From the NCBI RefSeq assembly GCF_000378125.1, contig NZ_KB899241.1, forward strand, positions 285,652-349,651: a stretch of DNA of 64,000 nucleotides. The letters are read 5' to 3'. The number at the start of each line of letters is the position of its first letter. The first letter of the stretch is position 1. The notes beneath the pieces were generated by a model. It was not told where the DNA came from. It did no database searches and was given only the letters and a program-made list of their open reading frames with translations. Positions 1 through 8,047 of the stretch are shown one piece after another. Made by a program: the position numbers and the translations under genes. The stretch is from Rudaea cellulosilytica DSM 22992 (GTDB taxonomy: Bacteria > Pseudomonadota > Gammaproteobacteria > Xanthomonadales > Rhodanobacteraceae).

Positions 1-210
1 ACGCTCAACGTCCAATCGGGCAGCGGCGGCATGTTCCCACCAAACTTCGACAAGACCAGGATCGTGCGCACCAACTGGGGCACGCTGACCCTGAAATTCA
101 CCGACTGCAACAACGCCACGGCGCAATGGAATCCGGTCATCCCGGCTTACCCGAACGGCTCGATGGACCTGGTTCGCCTCAGCGGCGTCAGCGGACTGGC
201 TTGCCCATGA
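1..210 (+). CDS. C-terminal end of a secreted protein (partial)
   Basis: Reading frame 1 is open from the first base to a TGA at 208-210, giving the last 69 residues of a protein whose start lies outside the window. The tail contains the string GTLTLKFTDCNNATAQW and ends in a Cys-Pro. I associate this pattern with a beta-rich C-terminal domain repeated in many secreted proteins of Lysobacterales; that recognition is from memory. The stop codon overlaps the ATG of the TlpA-like gene (ATGA), so the two are probably translationally coupled and this gene belongs to the redox operon that follows. The function of the full protein cannot be judged from this fragment. Confidence 0.6.
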   Translation, partial: TLNVQSGSGGMFPPNFDKTRIVRTNWGTLTLKFTDCNNATAQWNPVIPAYPNGSMDLVRLSGVSGLACP

Positions 211-767
211 GCAGCCACGCAAGCAACTCGCCCGCGGCGAAGCCGGTACCTCGGCTTCGTCGCGCGGCGATCGCGATGCTCGCCGCGGCGATGTTGCTCG
301 CGGCCGACATCGGCCATGCGGTCGGCGTTGGCGAACGCGCCCCGGATTTTCGTCTGCCGCAGCTCGGCAAGGACGCGCCGCTCGGCCTCGCTGACCTGCA
401 CGGCAAGATCGTCTTCGTCGACTTCTGGGCCTCGTGGTGCAGCCCGTGTCGCGAGGCGATGCCGCAGTACGAAAAACTGCGCGCTTCGCTGCCGGGTGAC
501 GGATTCGCGATCCTCGCGGTCAACGTCGACGAAACGCGCGCCGATGCGGAGAAATTCCTCGCCGCGCATCCGGTCGGCTACGCGATCGTGCTCGATCCCG
601 CGGGCGAAGTGCCAAAGGCCTACGGCCTTGTCGGCATGCCGACTTCCTACTTGATCGATCGCAACGGCGTCGTGCGCTGGCGCGGCCAGGGCTTCAAATC
701 CGTCGACATCGACACGCTGCGGCAGGAAATCGACAAACTCACCAAGGAACCTGTGCATGCGTCCTGA
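207..767 (+). CDS. TlpA/ResA-like thioredoxin-fold protein, exported
   Basis: A 186-residue protein with a basic N-terminus and a hydrophobic stretch (about residues 26-43) ending in ADIGHA, which reads as a signal peptide. The mature part has the AhpC/TSA-redoxin start GERAPDFRLPQL, the redox motif WCSPC with Cys78 and Cys81, and the cis-proline segment GMPTSYLID. Proteins of this family reduce disulfides in the periplasm. The start at 207 is chosen over in-frame codons from 126 because it gives a clean signal peptide and an ATGA overlap with the gene upstream. It overlaps the next gene by 11 bases and sits in an operon with DUF4266, DUF3570 and ApbE proteins. A role in keeping cysteines of the Cys-rich DUF4266 tail reduced is inference. 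Confidence 0.88.
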   Translation: MSSHASNSPAAKPVPRLRRAAIAMLAAAMLLAADIGHAVGVGERAPDFRLPQLGKDAPLGLADLHGKIVFVDFWASWCSPCREAMPQYEKLRASLPGDGFAILAVNVDETRADAEKFLAAHPVGYAIVLDPAGEVPKAYGLVGMPTSYLIDRNGVVRWRGQGFKSVDIDTLRQEIDKLTKEPVHAS

Positions 768-987
768 TCTTTTGCTTCGCCTCACCTGCGCGCTCGCATG
801 CGGCGCCGCGCTCGCCGCCTGCGCGACTAAACCCGTACAGCCCTGGGAACGCGCGCATCTCGCGCGCTGGGACATGCGTTGGGACCCGGACTCCGCACAA
901 ACCGCAATGAAGCAGCATGCGTATTTCAGCAAGGAAGGATCGAGCGGCACGATCGGCGCCGCCGGCGCCGGCTGCGGGTGCAACTGA
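757..987 (+). CDS. DUF4266 lipoprotein
   Basis: A 76-residue protein. The N-terminal hydrophobic segment ends in a lipobox (LAAC, lipidated Cys22), so the mature protein should be about 55 residues long and membrane-anchored. The C-terminus is Gly/Ala/Ser-rich and ends in the characteristic CGCN, which I recognise as the DUF4266 signature. An AAGGAA ribosome site lies just before the ATG. The stop codon shares bases with the next start (TGATG). Its molecular function is unknown. Its constant partners (TlpA-like, DUF3570, ApbE) suggest a redox or flavin-linked envelope role. Confidence 0.85.
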   Translation: MRPDLLLRLTCALACGAALAACATKPVQPWERAHLARWDMRWDPDSAQTAMKQHAYFSKEGSSGTIGAAGAGCGCN

Positions 988-2168
988 TGCTTCGCCCCTC
1001 CGCCTCACTCGCCGCCCTGCTCTCCGCCGCCGCGGCCTTGCTGCCGGCCACACCAGCGAATGCCGCCGATAGCGACGAAGCGAACACGCATGCGAGCTAC
1101 CGTTTTTCCGAGTATGACGAAGATGCGCTCCACGGCAGCGTAGTCGGCGATCCGCGCCGCTATCGCGTGCTCTCGCAACAGCTCGACGTCGATACCAAGC
1201 TCGATGGCGGCGCCTGGGGCCTCAAGCTCGATGCGACGCACGAAGTGATGAGCGGTTCGTCGCCCTGGTTCGTCGCTCCCGACGCGCAGCTGCGCCCGGT
1301 GCAGGTGTTGAGCGGCGCGACGATACGCGACCATCGCAGCGCGCTGTCGGTCGCGCTGACGCAGAACCCTGGCACGAGCGCGAACACGACCTACACCGCC
1401 TCGTACTCGAGCGAGCGCGACTACCGCGCCGCCGCGATCGGCGTAGAGCGCAGCCAGCCGCTCGATGCCGCAACCACGCTCGGCTACGGCGGCAGTTTCT
1501 CGCACGACGTGATCGAGCCGACCGACGCGGCGCTGTACAACCGCATCACGCACGCGACAAAAAACACCGCGTCCACGTTTGCCAGCCTCGCCTGGGTGCT
1601 CGACCGCGACTCGGTGCTGCAGGCCGGCGTGCAGGTCAACCTCGGCCACGGTTACCTGACCGATCCGTACAAGTTGTTTACCTACGGCGCGGACATCCTC
1701 GCCGAGCGGCGCCCCGACCGCCGCGTCGAAGCCGCCGGCCTCGTTCGCTATCGCCGCTCGTACGCGCAGATCGATGCCGCGCTGCATCTCGACTACCGCT
1801 ACGCGCAGGACAGCTGGGGCCTGACTTCGCATACGATCGAAGCATCCTGGTATCAGGGCCTTGGCCATGGCTGGCGCCTCGTGCCGACCCTGCGTTGGTA
1901 TAGCCAGTCGGCTGCGCGCTTTTATGCACCGTTCCTTGCCGCGCCGGCCGGGCAACGCTACTACTCGAGCGACTATCGGCTCGGCACCTATGGTGCATTT
2001 TCCACAAGTATAAATATCCGCAAGGCGATCGGCCGCTGGGAGTTCAGCCTCGGCGCGGAGCGCTACCACAGCGCCAAGGGCCTGGCGCTCGACGGTGGCG
2101 GCGCGGCGGTGCCGGCCTTGGTCGACTCCACGCGGGTCTGGGCAGGGCTCGATTTCGGCATCGACTGA
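987..2168 (+). CDS. DUF3570 protein, probable outer-membrane beta-barrel and flavinylation candidate
   Basis: A 393-residue protein. It starts with a signal peptide (cleavage probably after residues near ATPANA) and continues with alternating polar and aromatic strands typical of an outer-membrane barrel, ending in FGID. Two segments resemble the ApbE target motif Dxx[ST]GA[ST]: EVMSGSS at residues 86-92 and QVLSGAT at 106-112. In NqrC and RnfG the threonine or serine of such a motif carries FMN. Neither site here has the usual leading Asp. The start at 987 follows the upstream stop directly (TGATG); the longer in-frame extension is inside the previous gene. ApbE is encoded 15 bases downstream. 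Confidence 0.85.
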   Translation: MLRPSASLAALLSAAAALLPATPANAADSDEANTHASYRFSEYDEDALHGSVVGDPRRYRVLSQQLDVDTKLDGGAWGLKLDATHEVMSGSSPWFVAPDAQLRPVQVLSGATIRDHRSALSVALTQNPGTSANTTYTASYSSERDYRAAAIGVERSQPLDAATTLGYGGSFSHDVIEPTDAALYNRITHATKNTASTFASLAWVLDRDSVLQAGVQVNLGHGYLTDPYKLFTYGADILAERRPDRRVEAAGLVRYRRSYAQIDAALHLDYRYAQDSWGLTSHTIEASWYQGLGHGWRLVPTLRWYSQSAARFYAPFLAAPAGQRYYSSDYRLGTYGAFSTSINIRKAIGRWEFSLGAERYHSAKGLALDGGGAAVPALVDSTRVWAGLDFGID

Positions 2169-2183
2169 TGCGACAGTTCGGCA

Positions 2184-3092
2184 ATGGACCTGCACCGCTA
2201 CGCGTTCTCGAGCATGGGCTGCCCGTGCGAGATCCAGTTCGAAACGGATTTTGAGTCTGTTGCGCGCGCCGCGGCAGCAAAGGCGCAAACCGAAGTCGCT
2301 CGTCTCGACGAGAAATATTCGCATTACCGCGATGACAATTGGCTCGCGCGTCTTTGCGCGAGCGCCGGCAGCGGGCGCGCGATCGAACTCGACGAAGAAG
2401 CCGCCAACCTGATCGACTTCGCCGCCGCGCTGCACGCGCAAAGCGCGGGCCGTTTCGACATCACCGCTGGCGCGCTGACCAAACTCTGGGATCTGCAAAG
2501 TGGACGCGTTCCCGCGCAAGCACAGATCGACGACGCCGTCGCACGCACCGGCTGGCATCGCGTCGAATGGCAGCGCCCGTACCTGCGCCTGCCGATCGCC
2601 GGCATGCGCATCGACTTCGGCGGCATGGTCAAGGAATACGCCGCCGACCGCGCCGCGGAAATCTGTCGGCAGAACGGAGTCACCCACGGCATCGTCGACC
2701 TCGGCGGCGATCTCGCCGTCATCGGTGCGCATGCCGGCGGCAGCGCCTGGCTGGCCGGGATCAAGTCGCCGCGCAATCCGGCCAACGTGTACGCCACTAT
2801 TCAACTCGCGCGAGGTGGCCTGGCCACGAGCGGCGACTACGAGCGCGTCATGATCGTCGACGGCAAGCGTTACTCGCACATCGTCGATCCGACGAACGGG
2901 CGACCCGTGGACAGCTTTGCGAGCGTCAGTGTGCTCGCCGACAGTTGCCTCGTCGCCGGTGCGGCGTCGACCGTGGCGATGCTGCTCGGTCTCGAGCAGG
3001 GCGCCGCCTATCTGCGCGAACTCGGCCTGCCTTGGCTCGCGGTCGATGCCGATGGCAGGACACGAGGAACGATCGAGGTCGCTGCGAAATGA
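2184..3092 (+). CDS. apbE: FAD:protein FMN transferase ApbE
   Basis: A 302-residue protein with the ApbE/flavin transferase landmarks: the N-terminal SMGCPCEIQF, the DFGGMVKEYAAD segment (usual form DLGGIAKGYA), the GGD loop near VDLGGDLA, ATSGDY, and SHIVDPTNGRP near the C-terminus. The enzyme moves FMN from FAD onto a Ser or Thr of a target protein. Most family members are exported lipoproteins of about 340-350 residues. This one starts directly at the fold with no signal peptide, and an in-frame stop (the DUF3570 stop) excludes a longer N-terminus. It ends the operon and converges on the transporter gene with a 6-base gap. Confidence 0.93.
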   Translation: MDLHRYAFSSMGCPCEIQFETDFESVARAAAAKAQTEVARLDEKYSHYRDDNWLARLCASAGSGRAIELDEEAANLIDFAAALHAQSAGRFDITAGALTKLWDLQSGRVPAQAQIDDAVARTGWHRVEWQRPYLRLPIAGMRIDFGGMVKEYAADRAAEICRQNGVTHGIVDLGGDLAVIGAHAGGSAWLAGIKSPRNPANVYATIQLARGGLATSGDYERVMIVDGKRYSHIVDPTNGRPVDSFASVSVLADSCLVAGAASTVAMLLGLEQGAAYLRELGLPWLAVDADGRTRGTIEVAAK

Positions 3093-3098
3093 CCCGCC

Positions 3099-4424
3099 TC
3101 AACGACCCGCTTGTGTCGCCAGCTCACGCGTTCCGCGCAGTCGCCATGCAGTCCAGCAGGCGCCGCCTGCGGCGAACGTCGCGAGGCAGGCGAAGCCGGT
3201 TGTGGTCATGCCGAGGCCACGCAGGCCGTTCATCGCCAGCGCAATGGTGAAGTCGCCGAGACGCCATACGGCCGTATCGATGAAGCCCTTGGCCTTGTAG
3301 CGTTCTTCGCGATCGACGCGTGTGTACAGGCTGTCCGAACTCGGCTTTTCCATGCCATAGGCGAACGAGCGTGTGGCGACGAGCGCGACCGCGATCAAGG
3401 CCGGATTGCCGACCAGCACGAGCAGGAGCAGGCCCGCCACTTTGACCGCGTCGGCCGTGATCACGGCGATGACCGGCCCGCGCCGCGTCAGCACCCACGG
3501 AGTCAAGGTGAGTTGCAGTACGGTTTGCGTGACATTGATGGCGAGATCGATGTGGGCGAAGAACTCGGTGCGCGCTATGCCGTCGGGAAAATGCGCCTTC
3601 GCGTAGTCCGCCTGCAGCGCGTAGAGCACCGTGCCGACGCCGTCGCCGAGCAGCAACAGCAAGGCCATGCTGCGCAGGAAAGGCGATGCGAACACCTGCC
3701 TCGCGCCTGCAAGCATGCCGCCGCCGATCACGACCTCGTTGCGGTCGACCCCCTTCTCGATCGGATTGCGCCGCGACCACACGACGAGACCCGCGATGCA
3801 GGCGATCGAACATCCGAGCAGGCCGGCCGATACCGCGAGCAGCTTGGCGATGCCGATATGGCCGACGAGACTGCCAGCGAGCAGCGAACCGCCGATCGCG
3901 CCGAGCCCGCCGCCAATCGAAATCACGCTGAACAGCCGGTGCGACTGGTCGACGGTGAAGATGTCGGCCATGAAGCTCCAGAACACCGCGACGACGAACA
4001 GATTGAACACGCTGACCCAGACGAAGAACACGCCGCCGAGCACCTTCGGATTCAACTGCCCCTGGATTTCGAAGAACGGGATGAAGGCGATCAGGCACAG
4101 GATGAAGAACGCATAGACGATCGGCACGAAACGCTTGCGCGGGAAGCGCGCGACGAGCGCGCCGTAGATCGGCGTCAGCGCGAGCGTGACGAGAAAGGTC
4201 GCGAGATAAAACGACGGCAGCGAAGTGGACCCGACCGCCGCGACCAGCTGCTCGCGCACCGGCCGCATCACGTAGTACGAGCCGAGCACGCAGAAGAAAT
4301 ACGCGAACGAGAGCAGCAACGCGGGCCATTCCGCGGACTTGATGCGGAAGAAGCCGCGGCTCTGTTCGGTGCTGGATGTCGCCAAGGCGCTGTCGCCGAT
4401 TGCCGGGGGCGTGAAGGGTAACAT
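3099..4424 (-). CDS. MFS-like transporter related to NTP/NDP exchangers
   Basis: A 441-residue, very hydrophobic protein with about 12 predicted membrane segments. The first helix region carries YYVMRPVREQ, a motif I associate with the ADP/ATP-translocase-like branch of the MFS superfamily; basic loops such as RFPRKRF follow. The ligand cannot be told from sequence. I start at the ATG at 4424 because it leaves a short N-terminal tail before the first helix; upstream in-frame residues look non-coding. No strong ribosome site is seen. It is divergent from the MOSC gene, with 82 bases between the two starts. Confidence 0.72.
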   Translation of the reverse strand: MLPFTPPAIGDSALATSSTEQSRGFFRIKSAEWPALLLSFAYFFCVLGSYYVMRPVREQLVAAVGSTSLPSFYLATFLVTLALTPIYGALVARFPRKRFVPIVYAFFILCLIAFIPFFEIQGQLNPKVLGGVFFVWVSVFNLFVVAVFWSFMADIFTVDQSHRLFSVISIGGGLGAIGGSLLAGSLVGHIGIAKLLAVSAGLLGCSIACIAGLVVWSRRNPIEKGVDRNEVVIGGGMLAGARQVFASPFLRSMALLLLLGDGVGTVLYALQADYAKAHFPDGIARTEFFAHIDLAINVTQTVLQLTLTPWVLTRRGPVIAVITADAVKVAGLLLLVLVGNPALIAVALVATRSFAYGMEKPSSDSLYTRVDREERYKAKGFIDTAVWRLGDFTIALAMNGLRGLGMTTTGFACLATFAAGGACWTAWRLRGTRELATQAGR

Positions 4425-4506
4425 GCGTGACGCGGTTTGCCGCCGCTCTGTCGCCGGAAGAAGGCAGGAGATGCCATCTGCAATGCGCTTACCGTATCCT
4501 TTGCCG

Positions 4507-5313
4507 ATGACCTTCGCGCTCGCCTCGATCCACATCTATCCGCTGAAATCCGGCGCGCCGCTGGCGCTCAAGTCCTCGGCGGTCGAGACGCGCGGACTCG
4601 CCCGCGACCGGCGTTGGATGGCGGTCGATGCCGACGGCAAATTCCTCACCGGGCGCGAGCAGGCGCGCCTGACCCTGATCCGCGCGCTGCCGAATGCGGA
4701 CGGCTCGCTGCATCTCGACGCACCCGCGACCTCGGGCATTCGCGTTGCCGTGCCCGATACCCACGGCCGACGCATCGCCACCGCGGTGTGGGACAACCCG
4801 GTCGCGCCGCTACTTGCCGATGAAACCACGAACGCGTGGCTGAGCAAGTTCCTCGGCAAACCAGCGCGCCTGGTGTACATGGACGCGGAATGCGTGCGCG
4901 CGGTCGACGCGAAGTATGCGCGCGCCGGCGATGAAGTCAGCTTCGCCGACGGCTTCCCGCTGCTGCTGATCTCGCAGGCGGCACTCGACCTGCTCAACTC
5001 GAAACTCGCCGTGCCCGTGACTATGCTGCGCTTCCGCCCGAATCTCGTTGTCGCCGGCAGCGAACCGCATGCCGAGGACGGCTGGAAACGCATCCGCGTC
5101 GGCGAGGTCGAGTTCGACGTGGTCAAGCCCTGCGTTCGCTGTGTGTTCACCACGGTCGATTTTGAGCGCGGCGAGCGCGATCCTTCCGGCGAACCCCTGC
5201 GCACGCTGATCGGCTACCGCCGCGGCGAAAAGGGCGTGACCTTCGGACAGAACCTGATTCCTCGCGGGCGGGGCGTGGTGCGTGTCGGCGACAGCGTCAG
5301 CGTCATCGCGTGA
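4507..5313 (+). CDS. MOSC-domain protein (YcbX-like)
   Basis: A 268-residue protein. The N-terminus (SIHIYPLKSG) matches the MOSC N-terminal beta-barrel domain, and the C-terminal half has the MOSC core with KPCVRCVFT, where Cys209 is the candidate sulfur- or molybdenum-binding cysteine. The closing GVTFGQNLIPRGRG is also typical. Family members handle the molybdenum cofactor or act in N-hydroxylated base reduction (YcbX). The start at 4507 gives the expected family N-terminus. The gene ends just before a palindromic repeat at 5316. Confidence 0.85.
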   Translation: MTFALASIHIYPLKSGAPLALKSSAVETRGLARDRRWMAVDADGKFLTGREQARLTLIRALPNADGSLHLDAPATSGIRVAVPDTHGRRIATAVWDNPVAPLLADETTNAWLSKFLGKPARLVYMDAECVRAVDAKYARAGDEVSFADGFPLLLISQAALDLLNSKLAVPVTMLRFRPNLVVAGSEPHAEDGWKRIRVGEVEFDVVKPCVRCVFTTVDFERGERDPSGEPLRTLIGYRRGEKGVTFGQNLIPRGRGVVRVGDSVSVIA

Positions 5314-5315
5314 AG

Positions 5316-5349
5316 CTCGTCGTTCCGGCAGGGACTGCCGGAACCCAGA
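5316..5349 (+). repeat. Palindromic REP-like repeat, left copy
   Basis: A 34-base element containing the imperfect palindrome TTCCGGCA-N5-TGCCGGAA. The reverse complement of 5698-5731 matches it at 30 of 34 positions. The two copies flank the GIY-YIG gene as inverted repeats. It begins 2 bases after the MOSC stop codon, so it could also act as a transcript 3' end structure. Confidence 0.8.
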
Positions 5350-5378
5350 TTACAGGGATGTCAATCTGAAGAAATGCC

Positions 5379-5675
5379 GTGGAGAAGCACCCCTGCGTCT
5401 ACATCCTTGCCAGCGGACGCAACGGCACACTCTACATCGGCGTAACGTCCGACCTGATCAAGCGCATTTACGAGCATCGTAACGATGTCGTCGAGGGATT
5501 CACAAACAAGTACATCGTCCATGACCTGGTCTGGTACGAGCAGCACGCTGAAATGCTTTCGGCTATCGCACGCGAAAGGCAATTGAAGAAATGGTCGCGC
5601 AAAGCCAAGATTGTCCTTGTCGAACGGCACAACCCACAGTGGAAGGATTTGTGGTCTGATTTGATCGAAGGGTGA
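5379..5675 (+). CDS. Small GIY-YIG nuclease-domain protein (UPF0213-like)
   Basis: A 98-residue single-domain protein. The diagnostic motif appears as VYILA near the start and LYIGVTSDLIKRIYEHR a little later, followed by conserved ERQLKKWSR and the C-terminal NPQWKDLW. GIY-YIG domains cut DNA; the small stand-alone members have no settled role. The start is a GTG preceded by GAAGAAA. The gene sits between two inverted copies of a 34-bp palindrome (5316 and 5698), which suggests it moves as a cassette or acts on those palindromes. Both ideas are inference. Confidence 0.85.
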   Translation: MEKHPCVYILASGRNGTLYIGVTSDLIKRIYEHRNDVVEGFTNKYIVHDLVWYEQHAEMLSAIARERQLKKWSRKAKIVLVERHNPQWKDLWSDLIEG

Positions 5676-5697
5676 TCGACACCTGGCATCCGTGCGG

Positions 5698-5731
5698 TCT
5701 GGATTCCGGCAATCCATGCCGGAATGACGAG
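5698..5731 (-). repeat. Palindromic REP-like repeat, right copy
   Basis: The inverted partner of 5316-5349, differing at 4 of 34 positions. It contains TTCCGGCA-ATCCA-TGCCGGAA read on the minus strand and lies 22 bases after the stop of the GIY-YIG gene. Confidence 0.8.
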
Positions 5732-5831
5732 AAAAAGGGTGAGCCGCCAGATCGCGCAAGCATGACTTCCGGCCTACCGGACCGGCGCGGAGCGCTTGCT
5801 ATGCTGCGCCGTCGTCCACAAGGATCCCGCA

Positions 5832-7715
5832 ATGCGCCGCGTACTCGCCGCCCTCGTCGTCTTTTCCACATCCACGATCGCGCAGGCTATGGCGCCTGTG
5901 CCGGCCGACACACCGTATCCCGGCGTGCTGAAGCTGCAGGTGGATGCGACCGATCTCGACCATCGCATCTTTCGCGTGCACGAAGAAATTCCGGCGACAC
6001 CCGGGGGGCTGACCCTGCTCTATCCGCAATGGCTGCCCGGCAACCACGCACCGCGCGGGCCGATCGACAAATTCGCCGGTCTCGTGATCCGCGCCAACGG
6101 CAAGACGCTGGCGTGGCGGCGCGATCCGGAAAACGTCTACGCCTTTCACGTCGACGTGCCCGAGGGTGCGAACGCGATCGAGGCGGAATTCCAGTTCCTC
6201 TCGCCGCTGGACGGCGGCCAGGGCCGCGTCGTGATGACGCCGGAGATGCTCAACCTGCAATGGAACACGGTCGCGCTGTATCCGGCCGGACACAATGCGA
6301 GCCAGGTGCAGGTCGCCGCGAGCGTGACGCTGCCCGCCGGCTGGGAATTCGCCACCGCGCTCGAACGCGACGGCGCGAGCAGCGACGGCAAAGCCAACTT
6401 CAAGCCGGTCGACTTCGCCACGCTGGTCGACTCGCCGATGTTCGCCGGCCGCTATTTCAAGCGCGTCGACCTCGATCCCGGTGCGAAGGTACCGGTGCAT
6501 CTCAACATCGTCGCCGACGAGGCGAAGTACCTCGAGATCAAACCCGAACAGTTGAAGGTGCACCAGCAATTGGTCAAGCAGGCGTACAAGCTCTACGGCT
6601 CGCAGCATTACGACCACTACGACTTCCTGTTCGCGCTGTCGAACAAGCTCAGCGGCATCGGCCTCGAACACCATCGCTCCAGCGAAAACGGCGTCGCGCC
6701 CGAGTACTTCACCGATTGGAACAAGCAGGCCGGTGAACGCGACCTGCTGCCGCACGAGTACACGCATTCGTGGAACGGCAAGTTCCGCCGCCCGGCGGAC
6801 CTCGCCACGCCGAACTTCAACGTGAGCATGGGCGATACCCTGCTCTGGGTCTACGAAGGCCAGACGCAATACTGGGGCAACGTGCTCGCCGCACGCGCGG
6901 GCCTGCACAGCGCCGAACAGGCGCGCGACGAGCTCGCGATCACGGTGGCCAACTACGCCGACAACCGCCCGGGGTTTTCCTGGCGCAACGTGCAGGACAC
7001 GACCAACGACCCGACCATCGCCCAGCGTCGCCCGCTGCCGTATCGCAACTATCAGATGAGCGAGGACTACTACAGCGCCGGCGCGCTGGTCTGGCTCGCG
7101 GTCGACACGAAGCTGCGTGAACTCAGTCAAGAAAAGAAGTCGCTCGATGATTTCGCCCACGCCTTCTTCGGTGTCGACAACGGCGACTGGAAGGTCAAAA
7201 CGTATACTTTCGACGACGTCGCCGCGACGCTGAACGCGATCGCGCCGAACGACTGGGCGAAATTCCTGCGCGAACGCGTCGACGCCAATGCGCCGCCGCT
7301 CGACGGCCTCGCCGCCGCCGGCTGGAAGCTCGTCTACACCGACAAGCCCAGCGACTACCAGAAGAACGCCGAAGGCAACGCGAAGACGAACAACTTCGCC
7401 GCCTCGATCGGTCTCATGGTCGCGAGCGACGGCGGCCGCATCTCCGACGTGCGCTGGAACGGCCCCGCGTTCAAGGCCGGCATCGCGCCCGGCGGCACGC
7501 TAATCGCGATCAACGGTCGCGAGTACCGGCCAGAACGCCTCGCCGACACGATCAAGGAAGCCAAGAGCAGCAATGCGCCGATCGAACTGCTGGTGAAGAG
7601 CGGCGACCTCTATCGCACGTTCAAAATCGACTACCACAACGGCGCGAAGTACCCGCACCTCGAACGCATCCCCGGCACCGTCGACCGGCTCGGCGCAATC
7701 CTCGCGCCGCGCTGA
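5832..7715 (+). CDS. M61 family metallopeptidase with PDZ domain
   Basis: A 627-residue protein with a signal peptide (residues 1-21, ending ASTIAQA-like). The N-terminal beta domain is followed by a zinc site HEYTH (residues 308-312, the HExxH form) and the third ligand Glu342 in WVYEGQTQYWG. A PDZ domain lies near residues 520-600 (IGLMVASDGGRISDV, APGGTLIAINGREY). This is the layout of M61 glycyl-aminopeptidase-like enzymes, usually periplasmic. The start at 5832 follows an AAGGA site. It appears to be a single-gene unit; the next clear gene is over 300 bases away. Confidence 0.92.
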   Translation: MRRVLAALVVFSTSTIAQAMAPVPADTPYPGVLKLQVDATDLDHRIFRVHEEIPATPGGLTLLYPQWLPGNHAPRGPIDKFAGLVIRANGKTLAWRRDPENVYAFHVDVPEGANAIEAEFQFLSPLDGGQGRVVMTPEMLNLQWNTVALYPAGHNASQVQVAASVTLPAGWEFATALERDGASSDGKANFKPVDFATLVDSPMFAGRYFKRVDLDPGAKVPVHLNIVADEAKYLEIKPEQLKVHQQLVKQAYKLYGSQHYDHYDFLFALSNKLSGIGLEHHRSSENGVAPEYFTDWNKQAGERDLLPHEYTHSWNGKFRRPADLATPNFNVSMGDTLLWVYEGQTQYWGNVLAARAGLHSAEQARDELAITVANYADNRPGFSWRNVQDTTNDPTIAQRRPLPYRNYQMSEDYYSAGALVWLAVDTKLRELSQEKKSLDDFAHAFFGVDNGDWKVKTYTFDDVAATLNAIAPNDWAKFLRERVDANAPPLDGLAAAGWKLVYTDKPSDYQKNAEGNAKTNNFAASIGLMVASDGGRISDVRWNGPAFKAGIAPGGTLIAINGREYRPERLADTIKEAKSSNAPIELLVKSGDLYRTFKIDYHNGAKYPHLERIPGTVDRLGAILAPR

Positions 7716-7866
7716 CGGCGTCCGCCGCCGTTGCCCTGCATTGCCCCTTCCCAATCGACATGTGACGACGTCAATGAGAAATCCCGTTGCCGACGAGAAC
7801 CTCACGATTAGGCCGCGGAGTCAGGTGGAATTTTGTGATTGAAGGCTAGTCACAGGTGGCACAGAA

Positions 7867-7995
7867 ATGCCCTATCCAGCCTTGTTGGTCGTATTAGCTC
7901 TAGTGACCCTGATTCTCTGGGGCATCATCTTCGGCGGGAAAGGATGCGTTCGGACACTTGAAGAGTGGTACAAAAAATATGGCGACGCGCTTTAA
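7867..7995 (+). CDS. Small membrane protein, 42 residues (possible)
   Basis: A short frame encoding one strongly hydrophobic segment (about residues 3-22) followed by a charged tail ending KKYGDAL. A weak AGGTGG lies about 6 bases before the ATG. The composition fits a real single-pass microprotein, but there is no homology that I recognise. The surrounding 7716-7866 stretch shows no other signal. Confidence 0.35.
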   Translation: MPYPALLVVLALVTLILWGIIFGGKGCVRTLEEWYKKYGDAL

Positions 7996-8047
7996 CCCTT
8001 CTCCTGGCTCAAGCACTAGGGCGCGCGTAAGCCCAGGACATCGACCT

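Noticed and set aside
1005-2879. Very long open frames opposite or across known genes (e.g. 1005-2879 minus, 19905-21929 plus, 47295-49517 plus)
   Set aside because: GC-rich coding DNA leaves complementary frames open. These lie over genes with clear families and their translations are Arg- and Ala-rich without motifs.
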